From Pseudomonas alkylphenolica (GTDB lineage Bacteria > Pseudomonadota > Gammaproteobacteria > Pseudomonadales > Pseudomonadaceae): a DNA stretch of 64,000 bases. The stretch spans positions 558,001 through 622,000 of the forward strand of contig NZ_QJRG01000033.1 in assembly GCF_004025535.1 (NCBI RefSeq), read 5' to 3'. Below the pieces are notes generated by a model that was not told where the DNA came from, searched no databases, and saw nothing but the letters and a program-made list of their open reading frames with translations. Positions 1 through 7,859 of this stretch are shown here, one piece after another (within the stretch, counting starts at the first letter, position 1; each line of letters begins with the position of its first letter). The position numbers and the translations under genes are program-made.

Positions 1-1211
1 TTCTCGAACACGTCGAGCATGCGCGAGATGGACTCGTCATAGGTCGCATGCAGACGGAACGGCCAACGCTGCTCGACCAGATGGCGGACCACCGGCTCCA
101 GCTCCGCCTCCATGGTTTGCGGCAGGTCCGGGCGCGGCTCGAGAAAGTCCTCGAAGTCGGCGGCAGAGAACACCAGCATCTCGCCCGCACCGTTGTGCCG
201 GAAGAAATTGCTGCCATCGCCTGGCTTGACCTTCTGGGTCCAGTTCTTGAAATCGGCGAGCTCTTCCTTGGGCTTCTGGGTGAACAGGTTGTAGGCGATG
301 CGCACCGTCAGCTGGCCGTTATCGGCAAGCTCCTGAATCACCTGGTAGTCGTCCGGGTAGTTCTGGTAGCCACCGCCGGCATCGATGGCGCTGGTCAGTC
401 CGAGGCGGTTGAGCTCGCGCATGAACTGGCGGGTCGAGTTGACCTGGTACTCCAGCGGCAGCTTCGGCCCCTTGGCCAGGGTGGCATAGAGGATCGTGGC
501 GTTGGGCCGGGCGATGAGCATGCCGGTCGGCTCGCCACGGCTGTTGCGCTGGATTTCGCCACCGGGCGGGTTGGGCGTGTCCTTGGTGTAGCCCACCGCC
601 TTGAGCGCCGCACGGTTGAGCAAGGCGCGGTCGTACAGGTGCAGCAGGAACACTGGAGTATCGGGCGCTGCCTGGTTGATTTCCTCCAGGGTCGGCATGC
701 GCTTTTCGGCGAACTGGAATTCATTCCAGCCACCCACCACCCGTACCCATTGCGGGCTCGGCGTGCGATCGGCCTGGTCCTTGAGCATGCGCAAGGCATC
801 GGCCAGCGATGGCACGCCTTCCCAGCGCAGCTCCAGGTTGTAGTTGAGACCACCGCGGATCAGGTGCAGGTGCGAGTCGTTCAGGCCCGGGATGACCGTG
901 CGCTGCTTGAGGTCGATCATCTGCGTGGCATCGCCACGATGCGTCATGGCCTCGGCATCGGTGCCCACGGCGAGAAACCGGCCATCCTTGATGGCCACTG
1001 CGCTGGCTGTTGGCTTGTCACGGTCGACCGTGTGCAGCTTGCCGTTGAACAGGATGAGATCGGCGGTCATGGGAGCTCCTTGCGTGGATGCGTGGGCGGA
1101 ACCGGCCGAGCCGGCAAACGGCAATGCGGACCAAAGCGCGCCAGCGGCGCCGAGCACGGTACTGGTGGCGAGGAACTGGCGACGACTCTTGTCGTTGGGG
1201 TCCTGGGTCAT
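1..1211 (-). CDS. Tat-exported amidohydrolase family protein (YtcJ-like), 3' end outside window
   Basis: Reading leftward from ATG 1211 gives about 403 codons with no stop before the window edge, so the C-terminus is missing. The N-terminus carries a twin-arginine signal (SRRQFL, residues 9-14) followed by an Ala/Gly-rich hydrophobic stretch, so export in folded form is likely. The mature part begins with the amidohydrolase-3 pattern: a short beta segment (ADLILFNGKLHTVD), then GLNDSHLH, which supplies metal-binding histidines. The family hydrolyses amide or related bonds; the substrate cannot be read from sequence. An in-frame ATG at 1223 exists, but GGAG lies 6 nt before ATG 1211, so I prefer 1211. 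It is the last gene of a leftward set with the ABM protein and ycaC. Confidence 0.85.
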   Translation of the reverse strand, partial: MTQDPNDKSRRQFLATSTVLGAAGALWSALPFAGSAGSAHASTQGAPMTADLILFNGKLHTVDRDKPTASAVAIKDGRFLAVGTDAEAMTHRGDATQMIDLKQRTVIPGLNDSHLHLIRGGLNYNLELRWEGVPSLADALRMLKDQADRTPSPQWVRVVGGWNEFQFAEKRMPTLEEINQAAPDTPVFLLHLYDRALLNRAALKAVGYTKDTPNPPGGEIQRNSRGEPTGMLIARPNATILYATLAKGPKLPLEYQVNSTRQFMRELNRLGLTSAIDAGGGYQNYPDDYQVIQELADNGQLTVRIAYNLFTQKPKEELADFKNWTQKVKPGDGSNFFRHNGAGEMLVFSAADFEDFLEPRPDLPQTMEAELEPVVRHLVEQRWPFRLHATYDESISRMLDVFE

Positions 1212-1288
1212 GGTGGTCTCCATGTGAAAACGGCATCGACCGGTTGAGGTTAGCAACGCTGTGTTGCACTTGCCGCTGCGTCGATGCT

Positions 1289-1855
1289 TCAGCGACGCAA
1301 CCAGCCGGCGCAGCGACGGCTCACCCAGGGCATGATGTAGAACACCACCGGCACAATGATGAACAGGTTGATGATCAGGTTGCTGGTCAACCCGTGCCCC
1401 AGCAGCGGGAAGCGCGCAAACAGCGGTGCCAGCAGCTGGGGCACAATCAAGGTCATCGGGCAGATCACCAGGTAGGTGAGCACCGCCTGCTTCCAGCGTG
1501 GCGGGGGTGGCGTGGTACTGCTGGGCGGGGTGAACCAGAATTCCGGGTCATTGTGAACCTGGGTCTGGTCGCCCTCTTCGAGCAACGGCAGCACCTCCTC
1601 GACCAGCGCCTGACGCTCGGCAGAATTGACCCAGGCGTGCAGCAGGTCAGCCTCGGCAAAGCGCACCACCGTGGTGAAATGGCGACCGCCGTCATCCGGG
1701 CGAATCACGTTCACGTCCAGATGGCCCGGTTGCTGGCGGGCGGTGGCCACTGCACGCCGCAGCCATGCCTCGTAGCGCGGCAAGGCATCGGCACGCGCCT
1801 TGTGCTGGATCACCAGGGTTACCACGTTGCGGTTGTCTGGGGTTGCAATGTTCAT
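1289..1855 (-). CDS. Antibiotic biosynthesis monooxygenase (ABM) domain protein with C-terminal membrane segments
   Basis: A 188-residue protein. Residues about 10-95 look like a ferredoxin-fold ABM domain (VTLVIQHKARADALPRYEAW, then a beta strand HLDVNVIRP and HFTTVVRFAE). A Pro-rich linker (PPSSTTPPPPRWK) leads to two hydrophobic helices (VLTYLVICPMTLIVPQLLAPL and a second near the C-terminus), so the ABM domain is tethered to the inner membrane. ABM domains include cofactor-free monooxygenases and other small-molecule enzymes; the reaction here is unknown. GAGG lies 8 nt before ATG 1855, better placed than for the upstream ATG 1861. It sits between ycaC and the amidohydrolase, all leftward. 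Confidence 0.8.
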   Translation of the reverse strand: MNIATPDNRNVVTLVIQHKARADALPRYEAWLRRAVATARQQPGHLDVNVIRPDDGGRHFTTVVRFAEADLLHAWVNSAERQALVEEVLPLLEEGDQTQVHNDPEFWFTPPSSTTPPPPRWKQAVLTYLVICPMTLIVPQLLAPLFARFPLLGHGLTSNLIINLFIIVPVVFYIMPWVSRRCAGWLRR

Positions 1856-1886
1856 CGGCATTGCCTCGGCATGAGCGGCTGGCCGG

Positions 1887-1909
1887 TGCCCACTGAGTGC
1901 CAGTGGGCA
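1887..1909. terminator. Hairpin between ycaC and the ABM gene
   Basis: TGCCCACTG, 5-nt loop, CAGTGGGCA is a perfect 9-bp stem. There is no strong T-run, so it may attenuate or stabilise the transcript rather than end it. Confidence 0.5.
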
Positions 1910-1933
1910 GGCCCTGGTCTGTAGCGTTCGGGC

Positions 1934-2563
1934 TTACTTGCCAGCCGTCAGCGCGTTGTAGCTGGTCATCAGGTTGCGGTAGTCCGGAATGTGGTTCGAG
2001 CACAGGGCGGCCAGGCCTTCGATGTCGTTGCGCCAGTCGCGGTGCAGCTCACAGGCCACGCCGAACCAGTTCATCAATTGCGCGCCGGCTGCGCTCATGC
2101 GGTTCCAGGCCGCATCACGGGTCATCGCATTGAAGGTGCCGGAGGCATCGGTGACCACAAACACCTCGAACTCTTCTTCAAGGGCCGACAGCGCCGGGAA
2201 CGCCACACACACCTCAGTCACGACACCGGCAATGATCAGTTGCTTCTTGCCCGTCGCCTTCACCGCCTTGACGAAGTCTTCGTTGTCCCAGGCATTGATC
2301 TGACCGGGGCGGGCAATGTAGGGGGCATCCGGGAACAGCGCTTTGAGCTCTGGCATCAGCGGGCCGTTGGGGCCTTGCTCGAAACTGGTGGTAAGAATGG
2401 TAGGCAAGTTGAAGAACTTGGCCAGGTCGGCCACGGCCAGCACATTGTTCTTGAACTTGTCCGGCTCGATGTCACGAACCAGCGACAGCAGGCCAGCCTG
2501 GTGGTCGACCAGCAGCACAGCGGCGTCATCTTTGTTCAGGCGGTTGTATTTGAACGAGGTCAT
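1934..2563 (-). CDS. ycaC: Isochorismatase-family cysteine hydrolase, YcaC type
   Basis: A 209-residue protein, the length of E. coli YcaC. It matches the family along its length: AAVLLVDHQAG with the catalytic Asp, a Lys-containing middle (KATGKKQLIIAG) and the nucleophile loop GVVTEVCVAFPALSAL with its Cys. Isochorismatase-like hydrolases act on small amides or esters; the YcaC substrate is not firmly known. I chose ATG 2563 over an upstream in-frame codon because TAGGAG precedes it closely and the family begins here. It is the first gene of the leftward group with the ABM protein and the amidohydrolase. Confidence 0.9.
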   Translation of the reverse strand: MTSFKYNRLNKDDAAVLLVDHQAGLLSLVRDIEPDKFKNNVLAVADLAKFFNLPTILTTSFEQGPNGPLMPELKALFPDAPYIARPGQINAWDNEDFVKAVKATGKKQLIIAGVVTEVCVAFPALSALEEEFEVFVVTDASGTFNAMTRDAAWNRMSAAGAQLMNWFGVACELHRDWRNDIEGLAALCSNHIPDYRNLMTSYNALTAGK

Positions 2564-2759
2564 GGTCGTGCTCCTAAAGGTGGGTGATTCAGTGTGTGTT
2601 AGGTGTTTCGCGTTGATGGACACACATTAAATTCATCACCTTTGGAGCGGTAGACGGTGAAATTTGGCTCTAGCGTTCTATTTTATGAACGATTGCTGAA
2701 TGCAGACTGGGTTAGGTCGGTGGACGCGCCAACCACCGCTCGCCACGAATCGAATAGGT

Positions 2760-2835
2760 GGCAGCTGTGCGCGGGTTCGCAGACCGGGCATAGGAACCGG
2801 CGCACCCAAAGGTGCCCCACGCACAGCCACCATTG
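2760..2835. repeat. 76-bp structured repeat, unit 1
   Basis: Aligns without gaps to 2877-2952. The ends are inverted (GCTGTGCG near the start, CGCACAGC near the end). Inside is a hairpin with stem CACC/GGTG and loop CAAA. The core GGCATAGGAACCGGCGCAC is identical or nearly so in both units. Confidence 0.85.
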
Positions 2836-2876
2836 CTCGACGATATAGCGAGGAAGTTAGCATCTGGAATTAAGGA

Positions 2877-2952
2877 GGCAGCTGTCCGTGGGTTAGCAGA
2901 CCAGGCATAGGAACCGGCGCACTCTAAAGTGCCCCACGCACAGACACCATTG
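2877..2952. repeat. 76-bp structured repeat, unit 2
   Basis: Second copy, 117 bp downstream of unit 1 (start to start). The internal hairpin stem is CACT/AGTG where unit 1 has CACC/GGTG, so a C-G pair is replaced by a T-A pair. This compensatory change suggests the folded form matters. Confidence 0.85.
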
Positions 2953-3269
2953 GCCAGCAACACAGATCGAGTCTGATAAGAGTTGTGCAGGGTAAGTGCG
3001 TACGGCGGCAAGTTCAATGGCGCAGTGGCATCGATGGTATTTATTCAGAAACTTCTGACACAAACTAGCACAAAGCACACAAACCGCCCTTGAAGAACAG
3101 AGCTATTTCCACCTAAAAATTCGAGACCATCTATATAGAAAGCACAACAAAAATTAAACTCGCAAAACACCAACGCGGTACCGACGAAATCGAGACAACC
3201 TGCTTGCCCCTGACAAGTCATCTCGGCTTTCGTCATCTCCCTACCACGCAGCCACCCGTTGGCTGGCAG

Positions 3270-3656
3270 CTATCCTCTGGAGCACGCTTGCGCGGCGTCC
3301 AGCAGCCGGCCTTTGTCGTACCAGGCGTCGCGCTGGTAGGCAGTGTACAGGCTATGGCCGTTTGCGCTGGATACCTCGACCAGGCCGTCGGTAGTGCCAG
3401 GGTTGGTCGAGCCGATGAACAGGTCGGTTTTACCGCCGTTTTCCACCGTGTACGTTGAGGTGTAGCTCTGCACTTCGTCCTTGACGCAATCAATGTAGGC
3501 TTTATCACTCTTTGAAGTAATACCGTCAACGTTATCGCCGCTGGTTCTTATATCAGGATTGTGCGCACAACCCGCCAGCAGCAACAAGGTGCACATGAAA
3601 TAAAATTTACTACGCTTTATAGACATCGGATGTTTGCCAAGTATCGTGCTTTTCAT
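3270..3656 (-). CDS. Small lipoprotein of unknown function
   Basis: 128 residues. The N-terminus is a lipoprotein signal peptide: basic residues (KRSK), hydrophobic run FMCTLLLLAGC and lipobox LAGC, with the lipidated Cys about 30 residues in. GGAG lies about 8 nt before ATG 3656. A shorter start at ATG 3626 would give a more compact signal peptide but lacks a ribosome-binding site. The mature part has two further Cys (YIDCVKDE and QACSRG) that could form a disulfide. I recognise no domain. It is isolated between the repeat region and a divergent methyltransferase gene. Confidence 0.75.
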   Translation of the reverse strand: MKSTILGKHPMSIKRSKFYFMCTLLLLAGCAHNPDIRTSGDNVDGITSKSDKAYIDCVKDEVQSYTSTYTVENGGKTDLFIGSTNPGTTDGLVEVSSANGHSLYTAYQRDAWYDKGRLLDAAQACSRG

Positions 3657-3852
3657 GGTAATAACTCCAAGCTCGAACTGTGGGGCGCATGAAAGTATAG
3701 CCAAAAGCTAACTAAGGCGATCGAATTTAATCTGCATAGACCCACCCGCTGCCAAGCCGGCAATTGGGGAATATCTAAGGAAATCACTCCTGCTGCCGAT
3801 AACCTGAAAACTGAGCGCTACGGCCTCTCCCCTTTCGGACAGCAGGTATCCC

Positions 3853-4632
3853 ATGAAAGTCTGCATCACCCATCGAGAGATCTTCTATCACCTGATCCAC
3901 GCCGTATTCCAGGCGTGTGACAAGCAACCTGTCATCGCTGAACTCGGTGTGCTGCGCGGTGAGAACGCGCTCAAGCTGTACGACGCCCTGGCGCCACAAC
4001 AGATGGTGTTGATCGATAGCTGGAGCCCGGTCGCGAACGAGCAGTACAGCCCGTTCGACTCGCTGCCGCCGTGGGTCGAGCCTGTGGACTCGTACGCTTA
4101 CTACTACGGTGGCTCGATGCACGATCCGGCCACCTGGGACCGCCTCTATCAGGAATGCCTGAGCAAGTTCCTCGACAAAGACAATGTCACCACGATCCGT
4201 GCCGATACCATCAGCGCCATTGAACAGATCAAACCGAAGACAGGTATCGACAAGTTCGACCTGGTGTACATCGATGCCAATCACCAGTACGAGTACATCC
4301 TGCGCGACTTGATGTATTACCAGGACCTGGTGGCCGACGATGGCTTCATGCTCCTCAACGACTGCTGCCACAGCCTGATGGGCACCAAGCAGAACCTTGG
4401 CGTTCTCGAAGCCCTGAGCAGCTTCCTCAAGCGCTCCGACTTCATTCCGCTGGCCATGACCAACACCGACTGGTCCGACGTGATCCTGGTGCGCAAGAAC
4501 TCGCCGATGGTGCAACTGGTGGACATGGCGCTGAGCAATTCCGATATTCCGTTCGTGGAAATTCCGTACCAGCTGATTTCTGCCGCCAAGGTGCGGTCCG
4601 GTCAGCAACGCATGAACCTCAGTTTTGCCTGA
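3853..4632 (+). CDS. Class I SAM-dependent methyltransferase (Methyltransf_24 type)
   Basis: 259 residues with a Rossmann methyltransferase pattern: motif I IAELGVLRGENA (residues 28-39), an acidic strand end VLIDSW (about 52-57) that would bind the SAM ribose, and FDLVYIDANHQYE (135-147). The sequence resembles macrocin-O-methyltransferase-like and glycan-cluster methyltransferases, but there is no sugar or secondary-metabolite gene nearby, so the substrate is unknown. It has its own terminator-like hairpin downstream and appears to be a single-gene unit. Confidence 0.8.
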   Translation: MKVCITHREIFYHLIHAVFQACDKQPVIAELGVLRGENALKLYDALAPQQMVLIDSWSPVANEQYSPFDSLPPWVEPVDSYAYYYGGSMHDPATWDRLYQECLSKFLDKDNVTTIRADTISAIEQIKPKTGIDKFDLVYIDANHQYEYILRDLMYYQDLVADDGFMLLNDCCHSLMGTKQNLGVLEALSSFLKRSDFIPLAMTNTDWSDVILVRKNSPMVQLVDMALSNSDIPFVEIPYQLISAAKVRSGQQRMNLSFA

Positions 4633-4649
4633 GCCGTTCCTGTCCTGAC

Positions 4650-4692
4650 GCCTGGCCCCGGGTGCTGTTCAGCGCCTGCGGCCAGGCCGGTT
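4650..4692 (+). terminator. Terminator-like hairpin after the methyltransferase gene
   Basis: GCCTGGCC (4650-4657) pairs perfectly with GGCCAGGC (4680-4687) across a 22-nt loop, followed by CGGTTT. The short T-run makes it a modest terminator. Confidence 0.45.
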
Positions 4693-4815
4693 TGCTCCTG
4701 TACCCTTGAGTCACGCCGGTAAAACCCGGACGTACTCTTCTCCCGCCTCCCCCCGTTCGCCCCACTATCCTTGCAAAGCCGCAGGACGCGGCCCCGTCTA
4801 GATCATGGAGCGTTC

Positions 4816-6309
4816 ATGTCACTCGCCCTTGTCCACAGCCGCGCTCAGGTGGGTGTGTCCGCACCTGCAGTCAGCGTTGAAGCCCATCTGGCCAACGGCC
4901 TGCCTGCATTGACACTGGTAGGCCTGCCTGAAGCCACGGTCAAGGAAAGCAAGGACCGGGTGCGTAGCGCGATCCTCAATTCAGGCCTGGAATTTCCCGC
5001 GCGGCGCATTACCCTCAACCTCGCCCCGGCCGACTTGCCCAAAGACGGCGGACGCTTTGACCTGGCGATTGCCTTGGGCATTCTGGCGGCCAATGCACAG
5101 TTCCCCCTTCAGTGGCTGGACGACGTTGAATGCCTGGGGGAATTGGCGCTGTCCGGGGCGATCCGGCCGGTGCAAGGTGTACTGCCGGCCGCCCTGGCAG
5201 CACGGGACGCTGGCCGGGCGCTGGTGGTGCCACGGGAAAACGCTGAAGAAGCGTGCCTGGCCACCGGGTTGGTGGTGTTCGCCGTCGGCCACCTGCTGGA
5301 GTTGATCGGCCACTTCAACGGCCAGGCGCCGATCACGCCCTATGCCGCCAATGGCCTGTTGCTGCAAATCCGGCCTTACCCCGATCTGAATGAGGTGCAA
5401 GGTCAGGTAGCGGCCAAACGCGCCCTGCTGGTGGCAGCGGCGGGGGCTCACAACCTGCTGTTCAGTGGACCGCCCGGTACCGGCAAGACCCTGCTCGCCA
5501 GCCGCCTTCCCGGCCTGTTGCCACCGCTGGATGAACGCGAAGCACTTGAGGTGGCGGCGATTCAGTCGGTGGCCAGCCACGTGCCGCTGAGCAGTTGGCC
5601 GCAACGACCGTTCAGGCACCCGCACCACTCGGCGTCAGGGGCGGCCCTGGTGGGGGGTGGCAGCCGCCCGCAACCCGGCGAGATCACCCTCGCCCATCAC
5701 GGCGTGCTGTTTCTTGATGAATTGCCGGAATTTGAGCGAAGGGTGCTGGAAGTACTGCGCGAGCCGCTGGAGTCCGGGGAAATTGTCATCGCTCGGGCCA
5801 AGGACAAAATCCGCTTCCCGGCGCGCTTTCAACTGGTCGCGGCCATGAATCCCTGCCCCTGTGGATATCTTGGCGACCCCACAGGCCGCTGTCGCTGTGG
5901 GAGCGATCAGATCCAGCGTTACCGCAACAAGCTCTCCGGGCCGCTGCTCGACCGAATCGACTTGCATTTGACCGTTGCCCGCGAAGCCACGGCCTTGGCG
6001 CCTGTGGGTAACAATGGCCAAAGCAGCGCCACGGTCGCCGCGCAGGTAGCCGACGCACGGGCTGTTCAACAACAACGCCAAGGCTGCGCCAACGCCTTTC
6101 TCGACCTGCCAGGCCTGCGCCAGCATTGCGAGTTATCCACAGCCGACCAGCATTGGCTGGAAAGTGCCTGCGAACGCCTCACCCTGTCGTTGCGTGCGGC
6201 ACACCGACTGCTAAAGGTTGCCCGCACGCTGGCAGACCTCGAACAGGCTTCGCACATTCGCCGCGAGCACCTGGCGGAGGCACTGCAGTATCGACCGACA
6301 ACCCACTGA
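4816..6309 (+). CDS. comM: YifB/ComM family Mg-chelatase-like AAA+ ATPase
   Basis: 497 residues, the usual length. Residues 1-190 form the ChlI-like N-terminal domain (MSLALVHSRAQVG start, LVGLPEATVKESKDRVRSAI). The AAA+ core has Walker A GPPGTGKT (218-225) and Walker B LFLDELPEF (299-307), followed by the Cys-rich segment NPCPCGYLGDPTGRCRCG typical of this family and a C-terminal Mg-chelatase domain. ComM is a hexameric helicase that promotes branch migration when transformed DNA is integrated. ATG 4816 matches the conserved family start; an upstream in-frame codon at 4771 would add unrelated residues. Confidence 0.95.
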   Translation: MSLALVHSRAQVGVSAPAVSVEAHLANGLPALTLVGLPEATVKESKDRVRSAILNSGLEFPARRITLNLAPADLPKDGGRFDLAIALGILAANAQFPLQWLDDVECLGELALSGAIRPVQGVLPAALAARDAGRALVVPRENAEEACLATGLVVFAVGHLLELIGHFNGQAPITPYAANGLLLQIRPYPDLNEVQGQVAAKRALLVAAAGAHNLLFSGPPGTGKTLLASRLPGLLPPLDEREALEVAAIQSVASHVPLSSWPQRPFRHPHHSASGAALVGGGSRPQPGEITLAHHGVLFLDELPEFERRVLEVLREPLESGEIVIARAKDKIRFPARFQLVAAMNPCPCGYLGDPTGRCRCGSDQIQRYRNKLSGPLLDRIDLHLTVAREATALAPVGNNGQSSATVAAQVADARAVQQQRQGCANAFLDLPGLRQHCELSTADQHWLESACERLTLSLRAAHRLLKVARTLADLEQASHIRREHLAEALQYRPTTH

Positions 6310-6321
6310 GACCTGCCAGAC

Positions 6322-6362
6322 AATTATTTCAACGCTGTAATTATTTCAACATTGAAATAATT
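6322..6362. promoter_or_regulatory. AT-rich operator-like array: one half-site plus a perfect palindrome
   Basis: AATTATTTCAA occurs at 6322-6332 and again at 6339-6349 (17-bp period). The second copy is followed after 2 bp by its exact inverse, TTGAAATAATT, at 6352-6362. The array lies between comM and the membrane-bound regulator gene, upstream of that gene's promoter. Autoregulatory binding is inferred. A role in ending comM transcription is possible, but the stem is AT-only. Confidence 0.6.
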
Positions 6363-6416
6363 AAACGCCTATAGCTTATTAATTCATCACTGTGAATACA
6401 AGCGCGCCCTGTCGAC

Positions 6417-6444
6417 TTGCGTCGTTAATTATGATCCCTATAAT
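6417..6444 (+). promoter_or_regulatory. Sigma-70-like promoter for the ToxR-like gene
   Basis: TTGCGT, 16-bp spacer, then a perfect TATAAT at 6439-6444. Transcription would start near 6451, leaving a leader of about 20-27 nt. Confidence 0.6.
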
Positions 6445-6477
6445 GGCCCGCACTTTTCACAACGCGCGATGTGTTTC

Positions 6478-7266
6478 ATGAGCTACTATTTTCGATTAAA
6501 AAATAGCGCCCTTGTGGAGTTTGATCCTGATCGCTACACGCTATTAATCAACACATTACAAAACCCGCCAGAGGAAATAACCCTGGCCCGCGCAGATGCG
6601 CGGATTCTCGAGCTGCTACTGCTTGAACCCGGGGCCATTTGCTCGCGCGAGGCCATCATGGCGTTCGCCTGGGATGATCGCGTCGTCTCGGCAGGCAGCC
6701 TCAACCAGTCCATCTTCATGCTCAGGAACATCCTCGGCGACAGCAAGGATCACGACCTGCTGATCACCGTTCCGCGACGCGGCTACCGCTTCAACAGCGA
6801 TCAGCTGGTGTCTCCCGCCAGCAACATAGAGCAACCTGCCGGGCAATCGATCGTCGAACCTCCCTCCATTACCCGCGTTCACCTCGCACCGGCAATTGAG
6901 AAACAACGCCTGGGTATCGCGATCAGGCTTGGCTATCTGGCAGTGTCGGTATTTGCACTGTTTACCCTGTGGCAACTGTACACCGGGTACGAACTGCCGC
7001 ATGACCTGCAAGTTGCAGAGATCAAACAAGGCGCATTATCAATTACCGCTGTCGGCAAAAGCAAACAAGAAGTAGATGCACTCAAAGCCGATGTTTTAAG
7101 TTCAGGTATTGTCACAGATCACTTGCGCGGCGAAGTGTTTATCAGCCGTACCGGTTCACGCACCAATCTTTCCTGCGTCCAGAAAACCGGAGATGCCTAC
7201 AACCTGGAGTTTTCCTTTCGCGAAGAGCGGCTTATCAGCATGTTTGAAAAGTGTTTAGGGAGTTGA
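6478..7266 (+). CDS. ToxR/CadC-like winged-helix transmembrane transcription regulator
   Basis: 262 residues. Residues about 10-106 form an OmpR/ToxR winged helix: ARILELLLLEPGAICSREAI, the recognition-helix region SLNQSIFMLRNILGD and the wing TVPRRGYRF. There is no receiver domain. One membrane helix (about 148-168, LGYLAVSVFALFTLWQLY) separates the DNA-binding domain from a periplasmic domain of about 94 residues with two Cys (C233, C259), the number and placement seen in ToxR-type redox or bile sensors. ATG 6469 is an alternative start three codons upstream; neither has a clear ribosome-binding site. Its stop overlaps the next gene. Targets are unknown. Confidence 0.8.
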   Translation: MSYYFRLKNSALVEFDPDRYTLLINTLQNPPEEITLARADARILELLLLEPGAICSREAIMAFAWDDRVVSAGSLNQSIFMLRNILGDSKDHDLLITVPRRGYRFNSDQLVSPASNIEQPAGQSIVEPPSITRVHLAPAIEKQRLGIAIRLGYLAVSVFALFTLWQLYTGYELPHDLQVAEIKQGALSITAVGKSKQEVDALKADVLSSGIVTDHLRGEVFISRTGSRTNLSCVQKTGDAYNLEFSFREERLISMFEKCLGS

Positions 7267-7745
7267 TGATGAACAATCATCGCGCGGCATGGCGACATGC
7301 GCTGATTATCACGGTGATCTTCTCGGCCTGCCTGGCTGCGTTATTCATGACCCGCTCCGTGCCCTACGAAAACAGCCAGCCTTATCGCTCCGAAGGGCAT
7401 CACTTCATGGGTGGCGATACGCTGGACTTCAAGGAACGGCTGACGATCAGTGAACCCAGCGCGGTCATCAGCATGCTTGAACGCCTGGGCGACAAAGAAC
7501 GCCATACCGCCGTGGGCGCCTCACTGGTAGAAGCCTCGCGCTGGCGAATAAAGATCAAGGTCGAGGATATCCAGGCCAGCAGCGAGGAACAGCTGTTCGA
7601 CGTCAGTCGCCATTCGGAGCTGCTGTTTTCCCGCCAGTATTTCCGACTGGGTTCCATTTTGAACCTGGCGGTCATCCCCACCCACGGTGACGCGCTGTGC
7701 TACTACATCCTTGAGCTGGACCGCCTGCGCTGCATGAACGACTGA
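7266..7745 (+). CDS. Small membrane-anchored periplasmic protein, possible ToxS-like partner
   Basis: 159 residues. The start codon overlaps the stop of the regulator gene (TGATG), and AGGGAG lies just upstream, so the two are translationally coupled; ATG 7269 is equally possible. A short basic N-terminus is followed by one membrane helix (residues about 12-28, ALIITVIFSACLAALFM) and a periplasmic domain with Cys at 145 and 156 near the end. Size, topology and gene order match ToxS, TcpH and other accessory proteins that stabilise ToxR-type regulators, but I see no sequence match to them, so the assignment rests on context. Confidence 0.7.
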   Translation: MMNNHRAAWRHALIITVIFSACLAALFMTRSVPYENSQPYRSEGHHFMGGDTLDFKERLTISEPSAVISMLERLGDKERHTAVGASLVEASRWRIKIKVEDIQASSEEQLFDVSRHSELLFSRQYFRLGSILNLAVIPTHGDALCYYILELDRLRCMND

Positions 7746-7859
7746 TGATCTGCAGCACCCGCGGGCCACAAATGACAATTTTTGATTCCTGTTTTCTTCA
7801 CCAACGGCCCAGATTGGGGAGAGGCCAGTCACCTCGATGTGACGTCAACAGGAATCAAC

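Larger units (their letters stand above)
2564..3269. other. 706-bp gene-free stretch with two repeat units
   Basis: Short reading frames exist on both strands but none has a good ribosome-binding site or recognisable product, and those over 2712-3017 simply read through the repeat units. It contains the ycaC upstream region, an 18-bp dyad with 5-bp arms CGTTC/GAACG at 2674-2691, the two 76-bp repeats, and AT-richer sequence from about 3040 to 3200 in which I see nothing recognisable. Confidence 0.6.

Noticed and set aside
48-1247. 399-codon plus-strand frame at the left edge
   Set aside because: Shadow of the amidohydrolase, which is open on the minus strand to the window edge and has a Tat signal and family motifs.
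2674-2691. Short dyad CGTTC/GAACG as a ycaC operator
   Set aside because: Only 5-bp arms, distant from the ycaC start and no regulator gene beside it; could be chance.
2712-3017. Small protein encoded by the repeat units on the minus strand (repeated AWGTFGCAGSYA-like peptide)
   Set aside because: The coding frame differs between overlapping frames, no ribosome-binding site is present, and base changes between units follow hairpin pairing rather than codon logic.
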